NCBI RefSeq assembly: GCF_025813715.1
Contig: NZ_CP107532.1
Coordinates: 4,170,001-4,234,000, forward strand
DNA length: 64,000 bases
Reading direction: 5' to 3'
From: Methylobacterium sp. FF17
GTDB taxonomy: Bacteria > Pseudomonadota > Alphaproteobacteria > Rhizobiales > Beijerinckiaceae
A program made the position numbers and the translations under genes. Of the stretch, positions 17,996 to 29,657 are shown piece after piece. Under the pieces are notes generated by a model. That model was not told the origin of the DNA. It made no database searches and saw only the letters and a list, made by a program, of their open reading frames with translations. Position 1 is the stretch's first letter, and the number at the start of each line of letters is the position of its first letter.

Positions 17996-19255
17996 CTACT
18001 GGTAGCCCTTGGGGAAGGGGTTCGGCTCGATGAGCTCATTGCTCTCGTAGACCACCTCGAACTGGCCGGACGGCAGGGCCCTGGCGACGCGGGTCTTCGA
18101 CCAGAGGTGATGGTTCGGGTGGATCTTGACGTAGCCTTCCGGGGCTTCCTTGAACTCGATGTCGGCGGAGGCCGCCGCCACCTTGTCGACGTCGAAGGAG
18201 CCGGCCTTCTCCACCGCCATCTTCCACAGGAACGGCCCGAGATAGGCGGCCTGGGTGACGTCGCCGATGACGGTCTTCTCGCCCCACATCTTGTGGAAGG
18301 CGGCGACGAACTTCTCGTTGTTGGGATTCTTCAGCGACTGGAAGTATTTCATGCAGGAATAGGCGCCCGCGATGTTTTCGCCGCCGATGCCGTCGATCTC
18401 GTCCTCGGTCACCGAGATCGTCAGCAGGGTCTGCTTGTTGAGGTCGATGCCGGCCGCCTTCAGCTGCTTGTAGAAGGCCACGTTCGAGCCGCCGACCACG
18501 TCGGTGAAGATCACGTCCGGCTTGGTGAGCTTGAGCTTGTTGATCACCGAATTGAATTGCGTGTGGCCGAGCGGGAAATATTCCTCGCCCACGACCTTGG
18601 TCTTGAGCACGTTCTCGATGTGCTTGCGGGCGATCTTGTTCGAGGTGCGCGGCCAGATGTAGTCCGAGCCGATGAAGAAGAACGTCTTGGCGCCCTTCTC
18701 CTTGGCGACCCAGTTCAGCGATTCGAGGATCTGCTGGGTGGCTTCCTGGCCCGTGTAGATGACGTTCTTGGACTGCTCCAGGCCCTCGTAGAAGGTCGGG
18801 TAGTACAGGAGGCCGTTATACTGCTCGAACACCGGCAGCGCGGCCTTCCGGGAGGCCGAGGTCCAGCAGCCCATCACGGCGGCGCAGTGGTCGTTGACGA
18901 GGAGCTTCTTGGCCTTCTCGGCGAAGGTCGGCCAGTCGGAGGCGCCGTCCTCCTGGATGATCTTGATCTTGCGGCCGAGCACGCCGCCCGCCTCGTTGAT
19001 CTGGGAGATCGCGAGCTTCTCGGCCTGGATCGAGCCGGTCTCGGAGATCGCCATGGTGCCGGTGGCGGAATGCAGGATGCCGACCGTGACCTCGGTGTCG
19101 GTCACGGCGAGGCCCGTGGTGTTCACCGTGGCGGTGGCCGGCCCCGCCGCGAAACTCATGCGCGGCATCAGGGCGATGGCCGGCACGCCGGCGAGACCCA
19201 TGAGAAGCCTGCGCCGCAGCGCCGATTGCAGGCCGTTGCCCTTGTCCACTGCCAT
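17996..19255 (-). CDS. urtA: Urea/short-chain amide ABC transporter substrate-binding protein UrtA
   Basis: A 419-residue periplasmic binding protein of the Peripla_BP_5/6 class. It has a basic N-terminus (LRRRLLMGLAGVPAIALMPR) that acts as export signal. UrtA-specific stretches include VTVGILHSATGTMAISETG, CWTSASRKAALPVFE and LLYYPTFYEGLEQSKNVIYT. ATG 19255 was preferred to the in-frame ATG at 19318 because the shorter form places the signal near the N-terminus. It is the first gene of the minus-strand operon urtABCDE-fmdAB-amiE. Because no urease genes are present while formamidase and amidase are, the ligand may be short amides (as for FmdD of Methylophilus) as well as urea. Confidence 0.94.
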   Translation of the reverse strand: MAVDKGNGLQSALRRRLLMGLAGVPAIALMPRMSFAAGPATATVNTTGLAVTDTEVTVGILHSATGTMAISETGSIQAEKLAISQINEAGGVLGRKIKIIQEDGASDWPTFAEKAKKLLVNDHCAAVMGCWTSASRKAALPVFEQYNGLLYYPTFYEGLEQSKNVIYTGQEATQQILESLNWVAKEKGAKTFFFIGSDYIWPRTSNKIARKHIENVLKTKVVGEEYFPLGHTQFNSVINKLKLTKPDVIFTDVVGGSNVAFYKQLKAAGIDLNKQTLLTISVTEDEIDGIGGENIAGAYSCMKYFQSLKNPNNEKFVAAFHKMWGEKTVIGDVTQAAYLGPFLWKMAVEKAGSFDVDKVAAASADIEFKEAPEGYVKIHPNHHLWSKTRVARALPSGQFEVVYESNELIEPNPFPKGYQ

Positions 19256-19492
19256 CGTGCCCTGAACCCCTGATCGTCGTCGCATGGCCGAGTGCGTGGC
19301 CGTGGATCGATGAAGCAAAGGCTAGGCCGTAGGGTGCGCTGCGGTCGATACGCTGTTTTGCGTATGTCCGGGCGGCGCGCCGGAGCCCATGCTGGTGGAC
19401 CGCTCACCCCGTCGCGCCGCCGGTTCCGCCCGGACAGGCTGTGCGCGCAGGCCCATGCGGGGCACGGTCCTTGCTGAGTTCGGGCGCAGCGC
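19256..19492. promoter_or_regulatory. Divergent promoter region urtA / sensor kinase with TACGC dyad
   Basis: This 237-bp space contains the promoters of both divergent transcripts. A perfect dyad ATACGC-N6-GCGTAT lies at 19348-19365, 93 bp upstream of the urtA ATG. Half-sites of TACG/CGTA type are common for NarL/LuxR-class response regulators, and one is encoded in the adjacent pair. The dyad is therefore a good candidate operator for the urt-fmd operon. The dyad is seen; the regulator assignment is inferred. Confidence 0.5.
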
Positions 19493-22877
<3,385 letters not shown>

Positions 22878-22885
<8 letters not shown>

Positions 22886-23795
22886 GGCGCAGCGCGACAT
22901 CGTCCTCGTGGTCGACGATTCCCCCGAGACCCTGAGCTTCCTCACCGAGGCGATCGAGCGCTCGGGCGCCACCGTGCTGGTGGCGGTGGCGGGCGACCTC
23001 GCCCTGGCGCTGGTCGACGAGATCACCCCCGACGTGATCCTCCTCGACGCGATGATGCCCGGCATGGACGGGTTCGAGACCTGCCGGCGCCTCAAGGCGA
23101 AGGGCCATCTCGCCCATGTCCCGGTGATCTTCATGACGGGCCTGTCGGAGACCGAGCACATCGTGAAGGGGCTGGAGGCGGGGGGCGTCGACTACGTCAC
23201 CAAGCCCATCGCGCCCGACGAGATCCTGGCGCGCATCCGGGTGCATCTCGCGGGCGCCCGGGCGGCACAGAGCGCGCGCGCGGCCCTCGACACCACGGGC
23301 CGCACCCTGTTCGCGGTGGACCGGGACGGCGCGGTGCTGTGGTGCACGCCCCAGGCCGCGCGCCTGCTCGGCGGCTTTTCCGAACCCGGAGCCCCGGCCC
23401 GGCTGCCGCCCCCGGGCATCCCCTGGCTGCGGGGCTGCCTCGCCGGTCCGGGCGCCCCCCTCACGCTGACCGACCGGTCCGGCACGGCCTACACCGTGAG
23501 CTTCCTAGGCGTCACGGGCGACGAGATCCTGCTGAGGCTCGCCCGCGACGGCACGCAGGCGGGAACCCAGGCGGGACTGGAGCGCCTGCGCCTGCGCCTG
23601 CGGGTCACCGGCCGCGAGGCCGAGGTGCTGCTCTGGCTCTCGCGCGGCAAGTCGAGCCGCGACATCGGCGAGATCCTGGGCCTGAGCCCGCGCACGGTGA
23701 CGAAGCACCTCGAAGGCATCTACGAGAAGCTCGGGGTCGAGAACCGCACCGCCGCCTCGGTCATCGCCGCGCGGCACCTGCAGGATCTCGACTGA
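22878..23795 (+). CDS. Response regulator, receiver plus LuxR-type HTH
   Basis: A 305-residue transcription factor. The receiver spans residues 1-125, with acidic pocket VVDDSPE, phosphoacceptor D57 (VILLDAMMPGMDG) and the switch lysine in YVTKPIAPDE. The middle region (about 140-225; RTLFAVDRDGAVLWCTPQAA) looks like a small PAS-type fold. The C-terminal LuxR HTH is TGREAEVLLWLSRGKSSRDI, then LGLSPRTVTKHLEGIYEKLG. Its ATG lies within the 3' end of the kinase gene (8-bp overlap), which implies translational coupling and a cognate pair. Likely targets are the divergent urt-fmd-ami operon and perhaps its own operon. Confidence 0.92.
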
Positions 23796-23820
23796 GACCG
23801 GATCGGTCGATCGCTCCGGG

Positions 23821-23948
23821 GCGCTTCACGACCGAACGGGATTTGTCGTCATCCCCTCTGTCCACCGTGAGGTCTCGGCGTCACACGCACCGGGGGACCC
23901 GCGGGTCCCCTCTCCCGAAGGAGAGGGAGCCCTGTGGCGCTTCACGAC
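23821..23948. repeat. CCCTCTCC-family hairpin inside a 12-bp direct repeat
   Basis: Arms CCCTCTCC (23908-23915) and GGAGAGGG (23920-23927) form a hairpin with loop CGAA, preceded by GACCCGCGGGT. The 12-mer GCGCTTCACGAC occurs at 23821-23832 and again at 23937-23948, so a composite unit of about 128 bp may be present. It lies downstream of the response-regulator gene. No T-run follows, so it is listed as a repeat rather than as a terminator. Confidence 0.6.
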
Positions 23949-24054
23949 AGAACCGGGACCGGCCGGACGGGCGCGCGGATATTTCGAGGCCCGCCCCTCG
24001 CTTTGTCACCGCGCACACCGATCTATCCCATCAGGACAAGGCGGGAGGCTCGCG

Positions 24055-24234
24055 ATGAACTGGATGACGTGGCTGGTCGGTCGGTGCGTGGACCTCACGG
24101 AGCGGGTCGTGCCGGGTCTGGAGCGGCGTGAGCCGGGGCGCGGCGCCGGAACCCCGGCCCTTCGGGGCCGGGTCCGCGGCTCGGCCTCGGAACCCTCCGT
24201 CCTGCAGCCGGGCCCGGCACCGCGGCCGGACTAG
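24055..24234 (+). CDS. Possible small protein of 59 residues
   Basis: An ATG at 24055 preceded by a good Shine-Dalgarno GGGAGG (24043-24048) opens a 59-residue frame ending at TAG 24232-24234. The product begins MNWMTWLVGRCVDLTERV, an amphipathic Trp-containing helix, then turns into an Arg/Pro/Gly-rich low-complexity tail. It resembles no family known to me. The ribosome site and the non-random N-terminus argue for translation; the tail could simply be GC-rich noise. It lies in the convergent space between the response regulator and the chemoreceptor. Confidence 0.35.
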   Translation: MNWMTWLVGRCVDLTERVVPGLERREPGRGAGTPALRGRVRGSASEPSVLQPGPAPRPD

Positions 24235-24247
24235 CGGGCGGCCCCGC

Positions 24248-25717
24248 TCAGGCCAGCGCGCGGGCGGTGGCGCTGACCTTGCGCACCGAGTCGTCGACAT
24301 CGCCGGTGGCGCTCGCGATCGCGTCCATGTTCTGACGGACCATCTCGACGCTCCGGGCGGCGGTCTGCATGTTCACCGCCATGTCGCGGGTCACCGCCGC
24401 CTGTTCGGTCACCGCCGAGGAGACGCTCAGGGAGATCTCGCTGAGATGCGCGATCGTCTGCCCGATCGCCTCGATGGCCATCACCGCCTCGCCCGTGGAG
24501 GTCTGCACCGCCGCGATCTGCGTGCCGATCTCCTCGGTGGCCCGCGAAGACTGGTTGGCCAGGGCCTTCACCTCCGCGGCGACCACCGCGAAGCCCCGGC
24601 CGGCCGCGCCGGCCCGCGCCGCCTCGATGGTGGCGTTCAGCGCCAGCAGGTTGGTCTGGTCCGCGATGGAGCGGATCACGGAGATGACCTCGCCGATCTT
24701 GTCGGCGGCCGAGGTCAGGCCGGCGATGATGCCGCCGGCCGCCTCGGCCCGGACCACGGCGTCATCGGCGGCGGCCTTCACCCCGATGGCATGGCGGCTG
24801 AGTTCCTCGATGGAGGCGGAAAACTCCTCGGCGCCCGCGGCCACCGCCTGGACGTTGGTGGATGTCAGGGCCGCCGCCTCGGCGGTGGTGTTCGCCTGAC
24901 GGCTGACATCGGCGATGGAGCCCGTGATCCCCCCGAGATCCCGGTCGATGCTGCGCTGACCGTCGGCGCGCCGAAGCCGATCGTGCACCTGCGCCGTCAC
25001 GTCGATGGCGAACTTGACCACCGCGACGGGCTTGCCGTCCGGGCCGAGCACGGGGTTGTAGGCCCCGTGGATCCAGACCTCGCGCCCGCCCTTGGCCATG
25101 CGACGGAACTCGCCCGCCTGATAGGTGCCGTTGGCGAGCGACGTCCAGAAGGCCGCGTAGGCGGGGGTGTCCCGGTCGGCCGGGGCCATGAACTGGCTGT
25201 GATGCCGACCCTTGATCTCGTCGAGGGTATAGCCGACGGCCGCCAGGAAGTTGGCGTTCGCGCCGGTGACGATGCCGTCCGTCGTGAAGTGGACCACCGC
25301 CTGCGAGCGGTTGATCGCCGCGATCTGCCCCTCATAGGCCGCATTGCGCAGGGTCTGCGCGGTGATGTCGGAGGCGAACTTCACCACCTTGATCGGCTTG
25401 CCGCGCCGGTCGAGGATCGGATTGTACGAGGCCTGGAGCCAAAGGTCGCGCCCGCCCTTGGTCACCCGGCGGAACTCGCGGGACTGGAATTCCCCCCGGC
25501 GCAGATCCTCCCAGAATTGCCGATACGCCGCGGAGCCCCGGTCTTCGGGGGCGACGAACAAGCTGTGATGCTGGCCGCGCACTTCGGCGAGCGTATAGCC
25601 GACGAGATCCAGAAAGATCTTGTTCGCGTCCCGAATGATTCCATCCATCCCGAACTCGATCCGGCCTTGCGAGCGATCGAGTGCGTCCAGCGTAGCGTGA
25701 ACACCAGAGCCCAGCAT
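24248..25717 (-). CDS. Cytoplasmic methyl-accepting chemotaxis protein with two PAS domains
   Basis: A 489-residue soluble chemoreceptor. Two tandem PAS domains (about residues 10-125 and 130-250) are paralogous to each other: both contain a GYTL(A/D)E turn, a REFRR-type strand and GKP(I/V)xVVKFAxDITAQ-like ends. The MCP signalling domain follows (about 290-489), with the conserved hairpin tip [20 protein letters not shown] and [15 protein letters not shown]. No membrane segment or HAMP domain is visible. PAS-PAS soluble receptors often sense redox, light or oxygen through flavin or haem, but no cofactor ligand can be named. ATG 25717 was chosen because the upstream in-frame ATG at 25786 lies in AT-rich promoter-like DNA. 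Confidence 0.9.
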   Translation of the reverse strand: MLGSGVHATLDALDRSQGRIEFGMDGIIRDANKIFLDLVGYTLAEVRGQHHSLFVAPEDRGSAAYRQFWEDLRRGEFQSREFRRVTKGGRDLWLQASYNPILDRRGKPIKVVKFASDITAQTLRNAAYEGQIAAINRSQAVVHFTTDGIVTGANANFLAAVGYTLDEIKGRHHSQFMAPADRDTPAYAAFWTSLANGTYQAGEFRRMAKGGREVWIHGAYNPVLGPDGKPVAVVKFAIDVTAQVHDRLRRADGQRSIDRDLGGITGSIADVSRQANTTAEAAALTSTNVQAVAAGAEEFSASIEELSRHAIGVKAAADDAVVRAEAAGGIIAGLTSAADKIGEVISVIRSIADQTNLLALNATIEAARAGAAGRGFAVVAAEVKALANQSSRATEEIGTQIAAVQTSTGEAVMAIEAIGQTIAHLSEISLSVSSAVTEQAAVTRDMAVNMQTAARSVEMVRQNMDAIASATGDVDDSVRKVSATARALA

Positions 25718-26023
25718 GTCTTCGTCTTTCTTCCAGTTGCCGGGCCTGCAAATCAACCGAATCCAGATCCATGCGGCACTAGACAAAACTATTCAGTAAT
25801 CATTGATTTTGACTTAAAACGGTAACACAGCCTCTCCTTAATCCGTCGCAATTGAAACTTTTTCGGACGTAACCGTACGAAATTGTCCAGCTGCCTTCGA
25901 GGAATCGCCGCCTCCGAGGAATCGCCCCCTCGGATGAACCGGCCGCCTCCGATGAACCTTGGCCGCCGTCTCATGCGTTAGGCCGTCGACCACGACCCAG
26001 ACGCATTCCGCGAGACAGTGCCG
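25718..26023. promoter_or_regulatory. AT-rich divergent intergenic region with tandem repeat
   Basis: This 306-bp gap separates the divergent chemoreceptor and propeller-protein genes. From about 25779 to 25880 the base composition drops sharply in GC (runs such as AATCATTGATTTTGACTT), marking it as a likely promoter/upstream region for one or both genes. From 25898 to 25958 there are four degenerate units of about 17 bp beginning CGAGGAATCGCC or GATGAACC and ending in CCTC. No gene was seen. Confidence 0.5.
25898..25958. repeat. Tandem 17-18-bp repeat, about 3.5 units
   Basis: Units are CGAGGAATCGCCGCCTC (25898-25914), CGAGGAATCGCCCCCTC (25915-25931), GGATGAACCGGCCGCCTC (25932-25949) and a partial CGATGAACC (25950-25958). 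The first two differ by one base. They sit about 65 bp upstream of the MRJP-like gene, where copy-number variation could affect expression. Confidence 0.65.
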
Positions 26024-27277
26024 ATGACACGCCCCCTATCCGCCCCCCCGACGATCCGGTCCGCAGCCGCCCCGCGTCGGCGTTTCCGGATGACGGTCTG
26101 CCTCGCCGCCCTGGCCGGCCCGCTCCTCGCCCCCGGCCTTGTCCGGGCGCAGTCCGGGCTCGCCGTCCCGGGGGCGGCCCTCACCAAGGTCATGAGCTTC
26201 GAGCATCAGGTCACGGGCGTGACCGTCGCGAAGGACGGGCGGATCTTCGTCAACTTCCCGCGATGGACGGAGGATACGGAAGTGTCCGTCGCCGAGGTGA
26301 AGGACGGCAAGCTGGTGCCGTTCCCGGACGTGGCCTGGAATTCCTGGCGTAACGCCCGCAAGGACGAGGTCTCGGCGAACGACCACTGGGTCTGCGTCCA
26401 GAGCGTGGTGGCGAGCCCGGACGGAAACCTCTGGGTGCTCGACCCGGCCGCCCCCGCCATGGCGGCCCTGGTGCCCGGCGGCGCGAAGCTGGTCGAGATC
26501 GACCTGAAGACGAACCAGCCCGCCCGCACCATCGCCTTCGACGAGAGCGTGGCGCCACAGGGCTCCTACCTCAACGACGTACGCTTCTCCCCCGACGGCA
26601 AGACCGCCTATCTCACTGATTCGGGCGCGAAGGGGGCCCTGGTGGTGGTGGACCTCGCGAGCGGCCGGGCCCACCGGGTGCTCGACGGCGACCCCTCGAC
26701 GCAACCGGACAAGAGCGTGACCGTGACCTATGACGGCAAGCCCTTGCGCCGGCCCGACGGGCGCGGGGTCGAGTTCGCCGCCGACGGCATTGCCCTCTCG
26801 CCGGACGGCAAGACGCTGTACTGGCAGGCGATCAAGGGCAAGACGCTCTACAGCCTGCCCACCGAGACCCTGGCGGGCAGCATCACCACGGCGCTGATGC
26901 CCACCGCGCTCGCCGACAAGAGCGTGGCCGGCCGCATCGAGACCATCGGCGAGAACGGCCCGGCGGACGGCCTCATCATCGCCCGCACGGACGGCCGGAT
27001 GTACGTGACCTCGCCGCAGGACGATTCGATCAAGGTCCGCGACCTGTCGGGCAAGGGGAACACGCTGGCCACCGTGGTGCAGGACAAGCGCCTGCGCTGG
27101 CCCGACACCTTCGCGGAGGCCCCCGACGGCACCCTCTACGTCACCACGTCGCACATCCAGGATTCGGCCTTCTACAAGCCCGACGCGCCGGCGGCCCTGC
27201 CCACGGAACTGTGGAGCTTCAAGCCCGCCCCGGCGGAGGCCGCCGGCTCGACGCCGCCCGCCCCGAGCGCCCGCTGA
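26024..27277 (+). CDS. Exported MRJP/yellow-family beta-propeller protein
   Basis: A 417-residue exported protein. The signal peptide is basic then hydrophobic (RRRFRMTVCLAALAGPLLAP) with likely cleavage near LVRA-QSG. The mature protein resembles the major royal jelly protein/yellow family: VTGVTVAKDGRIFVNFPRW, WVLDPAAPAM, GGAKLVEIDLKTN, YLNDVRFSPDGKTAYLTDSG, DGIALSPDGKTLYWQ and TADxxP-like RWPDTFAEAPDG. The fold is a six-bladed propeller related to sugar lactonases. A GTG six bases upstream is an alternative start. It is the first of three consecutive propeller genes. The activity of bacterial MRJP-like proteins is not established; a lactonase or ligand-binding role is possible. Confidence 0.82.
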   Translation: MTRPLSAPPTIRSAAAPRRRFRMTVCLAALAGPLLAPGLVRAQSGLAVPGAALTKVMSFEHQVTGVTVAKDGRIFVNFPRWTEDTEVSVAEVKDGKLVPFPDVAWNSWRNARKDEVSANDHWVCVQSVVASPDGNLWVLDPAAPAMAALVPGGAKLVEIDLKTNQPARTIAFDESVAPQGSYLNDVRFSPDGKTAYLTDSGAKGALVVVDLASGRAHRVLDGDPSTQPDKSVTVTYDGKPLRRPDGRGVEFAADGIALSPDGKTLYWQAIKGKTLYSLPTETLAGSITTALMPTALADKSVAGRIETIGENGPADGLIIARTDGRMYVTSPQDDSIKVRDLSGKGNTLATVVQDKRLRWPDTFAEAPDGTLYVTTSHIQDSAFYKPDAPAALPTELWSFKPAPAEAAGSTPPAPSAR

Positions 27278-27371
27278 GGAACGGCGCGCCGCCCGCGCGG
27301 CGCGCCCTTCGACACCGCACCCCAGAGGTCTGATGCCGACGCTTCCACGACGCCCGCTGCCGGGGGGACGC

Positions 27372-28355
27372 ATGCTGCTCGGAAGACGCACGGTACTCGG
27401 CGGCGCCGTGGCGGTCGCGGCCCTGGCCGCGTCGCGTGCCACGGCGGCGCCGGTCCTGCGGGCGGAGGATCCACGCTTCGCCGAGGTGGTGGCCCCCGGC
27501 ACGCCCCTGCGGACCCTCTATGCCGCCGGGCGCTGGTGCGAGGGCCTCTGCTATGCGGGTCGCCTCGGGGGCCTGATCGCCAGCGACGTCCGGGCCAACC
27601 GGATGCTGCGCATCGCCGACGACGGCGCCGTCAGCCTGTTCCGCGATCCCTCGAACAATGCCAACGGCAACACCCTGGACGCCGAGGGGCGGCTCGTCAC
27701 CTGCGAGCATCGCGGGCGCCGGGTGGTGCGGCGCGAGGCGGACGGACGCCTCACCGTGCTGGCCGACAGCTTCGCGGGCCGGCCGCTCAATTCCCCCAAC
27801 GACGCCGCCCTGGCTCTGGACGGCGCGATCTGGTTCACCGATCCGGTCTTCGGCATCACCATGCCGGACGAGGGCCTGACGGCCGCCCCCGCCCAGGGCG
27901 CGCGGCGGGTCTACCGCATCGATCCCGCCTCCGGCCGGGTCGAGGGGATGACGGACGCGGTGGGACAGCCGAACGGGATCGCCTTCGCCCCGGACGGGGC
28001 GCGCCTCTACGTCAGCGATACCGGCGCCGCCCTGAAGAACCCCGAGGGCGCCCGCGCGATCCTGGCGTTTCCCGTGATCGACGGACGCCGCCTCGGCCCG
28101 CCGGAGGTCTTCGCGGAGCTCGAAGCCGGCGTGCCGGACGGGCTCGCGGTCGATGCCGGCGGCCGGGTCTACGCCGCCTGCTTCGACGGAGTCCGGGTCT
28201 ACGCCCCGGACGGCACCCGCCTCGGGCGCATCGCCACCGCCACGGACGCCGCCAACGTCGCCTTCGGCGGCCCGGACGGGCGCCGCCTGTTCATCGCGGC
28301 CGGCGGATTCATCCACGCCATCGACCTCCAGGTGGCCGGCCCCGCCCGGGGCTGA
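27372..28355 (+). CDS. Exported SMP-30/gluconolactonase-like protein
   Basis: A 327-residue protein with a Tat-like signal (LLGRRTVLGGAVAVAALAA, cleavage near TAA-P). The mature part fits the SMP-30/gluconolactonase/LRE family, with metal-binding positions of the propeller: E in WCEGLCYAG, N in LNSPNDAALALDG, and N and D in GQPNGIAFAPDG and GVPDGLAVDAGG. It likely hydrolyses a sugar or other lactone in the periplasm. ATG 27372, preceded by GGGGGGA, was chosen over the in-frame ATG at 27333 because it puts the twin-arginine motif at the N-terminus. It is 94 bp after the first MRJP-like gene and 34 bp before the second, consistent with one transcript. Confidence 0.85.
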   Translation: MLLGRRTVLGGAVAVAALAASRATAAPVLRAEDPRFAEVVAPGTPLRTLYAAGRWCEGLCYAGRLGGLIASDVRANRMLRIADDGAVSLFRDPSNNANGNTLDAEGRLVTCEHRGRRVVRREADGRLTVLADSFAGRPLNSPNDAALALDGAIWFTDPVFGITMPDEGLTAAPAQGARRVYRIDPASGRVEGMTDAVGQPNGIAFAPDGARLYVSDTGAALKNPEGARAILAFPVIDGRRLGPPEVFAELEAGVPDGLAVDAGGRVYAACFDGVRVYAPDGTRLGRIATATDAANVAFGGPDGRRLFIAAGGFIHAIDLQVAGPARG

Positions 28356-28389
28356 ACCACCCGATCCCCGACCTCAAGCGGATTCCGTC

Positions 28390-29571
28390 ATGCCCCTCGC
28401 TCGCCGTGACCTCCTCGCCGCCGGCCTCACCGGCGCGGCGACCCTCTCCCTCGGCCGCGAGGCCGAGGCGGCGGGCCCGCCCGCCGGGGCGACCGTCGCC
28501 ACCCGCCGGTCGGCGGGCGGCCTCGAACTGGCCTTCACGGCGAACGCGCCCTCGACCCCCACGGGGCTGGCCATCGCGCGGAACGGCCGGCGCTTCGTCA
28601 TGATGCCGCGCTTCGACGCCAAGGTGCCCTACACCCTCGGCGAGGTCATGCCCGACGGCGCGGTCCGGCCCTATCCGGACCTCGCCACGAACCAGCCCGA
28701 CCCGGAGCAGCCGCAAGCCCGCCTGTTCCACGTGCCGAACGGGGTCTTCGACCGCGACGACACCCTCTGGTGCCTCGATGCCGGCCTGCCGGACGGCTCC
28801 GGCCCGCCGGTCAAGGGCGGCGCCAAGCTGGTGCAGATCGACCTGTCGGAGAACCGCATCCGCCGCGTGGTGCCCCTCGAGGCCGGCATCACCCCGACGT
28901 CGTCGCTGAACGACCTGCGGGTGGACATCCGCGACGGCCATGCCCGCGCCTACGTCACCGACCAGGGCCAGGACGGGGAGGGCGCGATCCTCGCCGTCGA
29001 CCTCGCCAGCGGCCGGGTGGTGCGCCGCCTCGCGGGTCACGCCAGCACCAAGTCGCAGAAGGGCCTCCTCAAGATCGTGGAGGACCGCCCGGTCGTGCAG
29101 CGGAAGGGGGAGGGGCCGGCGCGCCCGGTCCAGGGCGGCGCCAACGGCATCGCCCTGAGCCCGGACGGGCGCCGCCTGTACTACGCCCCCCTGATCGGGC
29201 GGCGCCTCTACGCGGTCGACACCGCGACGCTCCTCGACCCGGAGGCCAGCGACGCGGCGGTCGCCGCCGGCGTCGCGGATCTCGGCGAGAAGGGCATGAC
29301 CGGCGGCCTCACCACCGATTCGAAGGACCGGGTCTACCTCGCCATGCAGGAGTTCAACGCGGTCGGCCGGCGCGACCCCGACGGCACCGTGACGATCCTC
29401 GCCTCCGACCCGCGCCTGATCTGGGCCGACACGTTCTGGATCACGCCCGACCGCTGGCTCCACATTTCCGCCGCGCAGGTGAACCGCCGCCCGGAATACA
29501 ACGGCGGCCAGGACCTCCAGGCGCCGCCCTATATCGTGTTGCGCATGCGGATCGACGCCGATCCGGCCTGA
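28390..29571 (+). CDS. Exported MRJP/yellow-family beta-propeller protein (second copy)
   Basis: A 393-residue exported protein beginning MPLARRDLLAAGLTGAATL, a Tat-type signal. Family features parallel the copy at 26024: PTGLAIARNGRRFVMMPRF, LWCLDAGLPDG, GGAKLVQIDLSENRI, SLNDLRVDIRDGHARAYVTD, GANGIALSPDGRRLYYAPL and a C-terminal LIWADTFWITPDRWLHIS. It keeps the yellow/MRJP propeller order but is divergent from its neighbour, suggesting an old duplication with different substrates. It is the last of three co-directional propeller genes. No catalytic residue is certain. Confidence 0.82.
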   Translation: MPLARRDLLAAGLTGAATLSLGREAEAAGPPAGATVATRRSAGGLELAFTANAPSTPTGLAIARNGRRFVMMPRFDAKVPYTLGEVMPDGAVRPYPDLATNQPDPEQPQARLFHVPNGVFDRDDTLWCLDAGLPDGSGPPVKGGAKLVQIDLSENRIRRVVPLEAGITPTSSLNDLRVDIRDGHARAYVTDQGQDGEGAILAVDLASGRVVRRLAGHASTKSQKGLLKIVEDRPVVQRKGEGPARPVQGGANGIALSPDGRRLYYAPLIGRRLYAVDTATLLDPEASDAAVAAGVADLGEKGMTGGLTTDSKDRVYLAMQEFNAVGRRDPDGTVTILASDPRLIWADTFWITPDRWLHISAAQVNRRPEYNGGQDLQAPPYIVLRMRIDADPA

Positions 29572-29657
29572 GGAAAGGGCTCCGCGCAGCATGATGCACC
29601 ACACGCGACGGTTGAAACGCCGCTTTAAGCCCTCGCTCCTATCACGGTCCCGTGAGG

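Noticed and set aside
23908..23927. Hairpin after the response regulator as a Rho-independent terminator
   Set aside because: It lacks a T-run on both strands and belongs to the dispersed CCCTCTCC repeat family found also inside operons.
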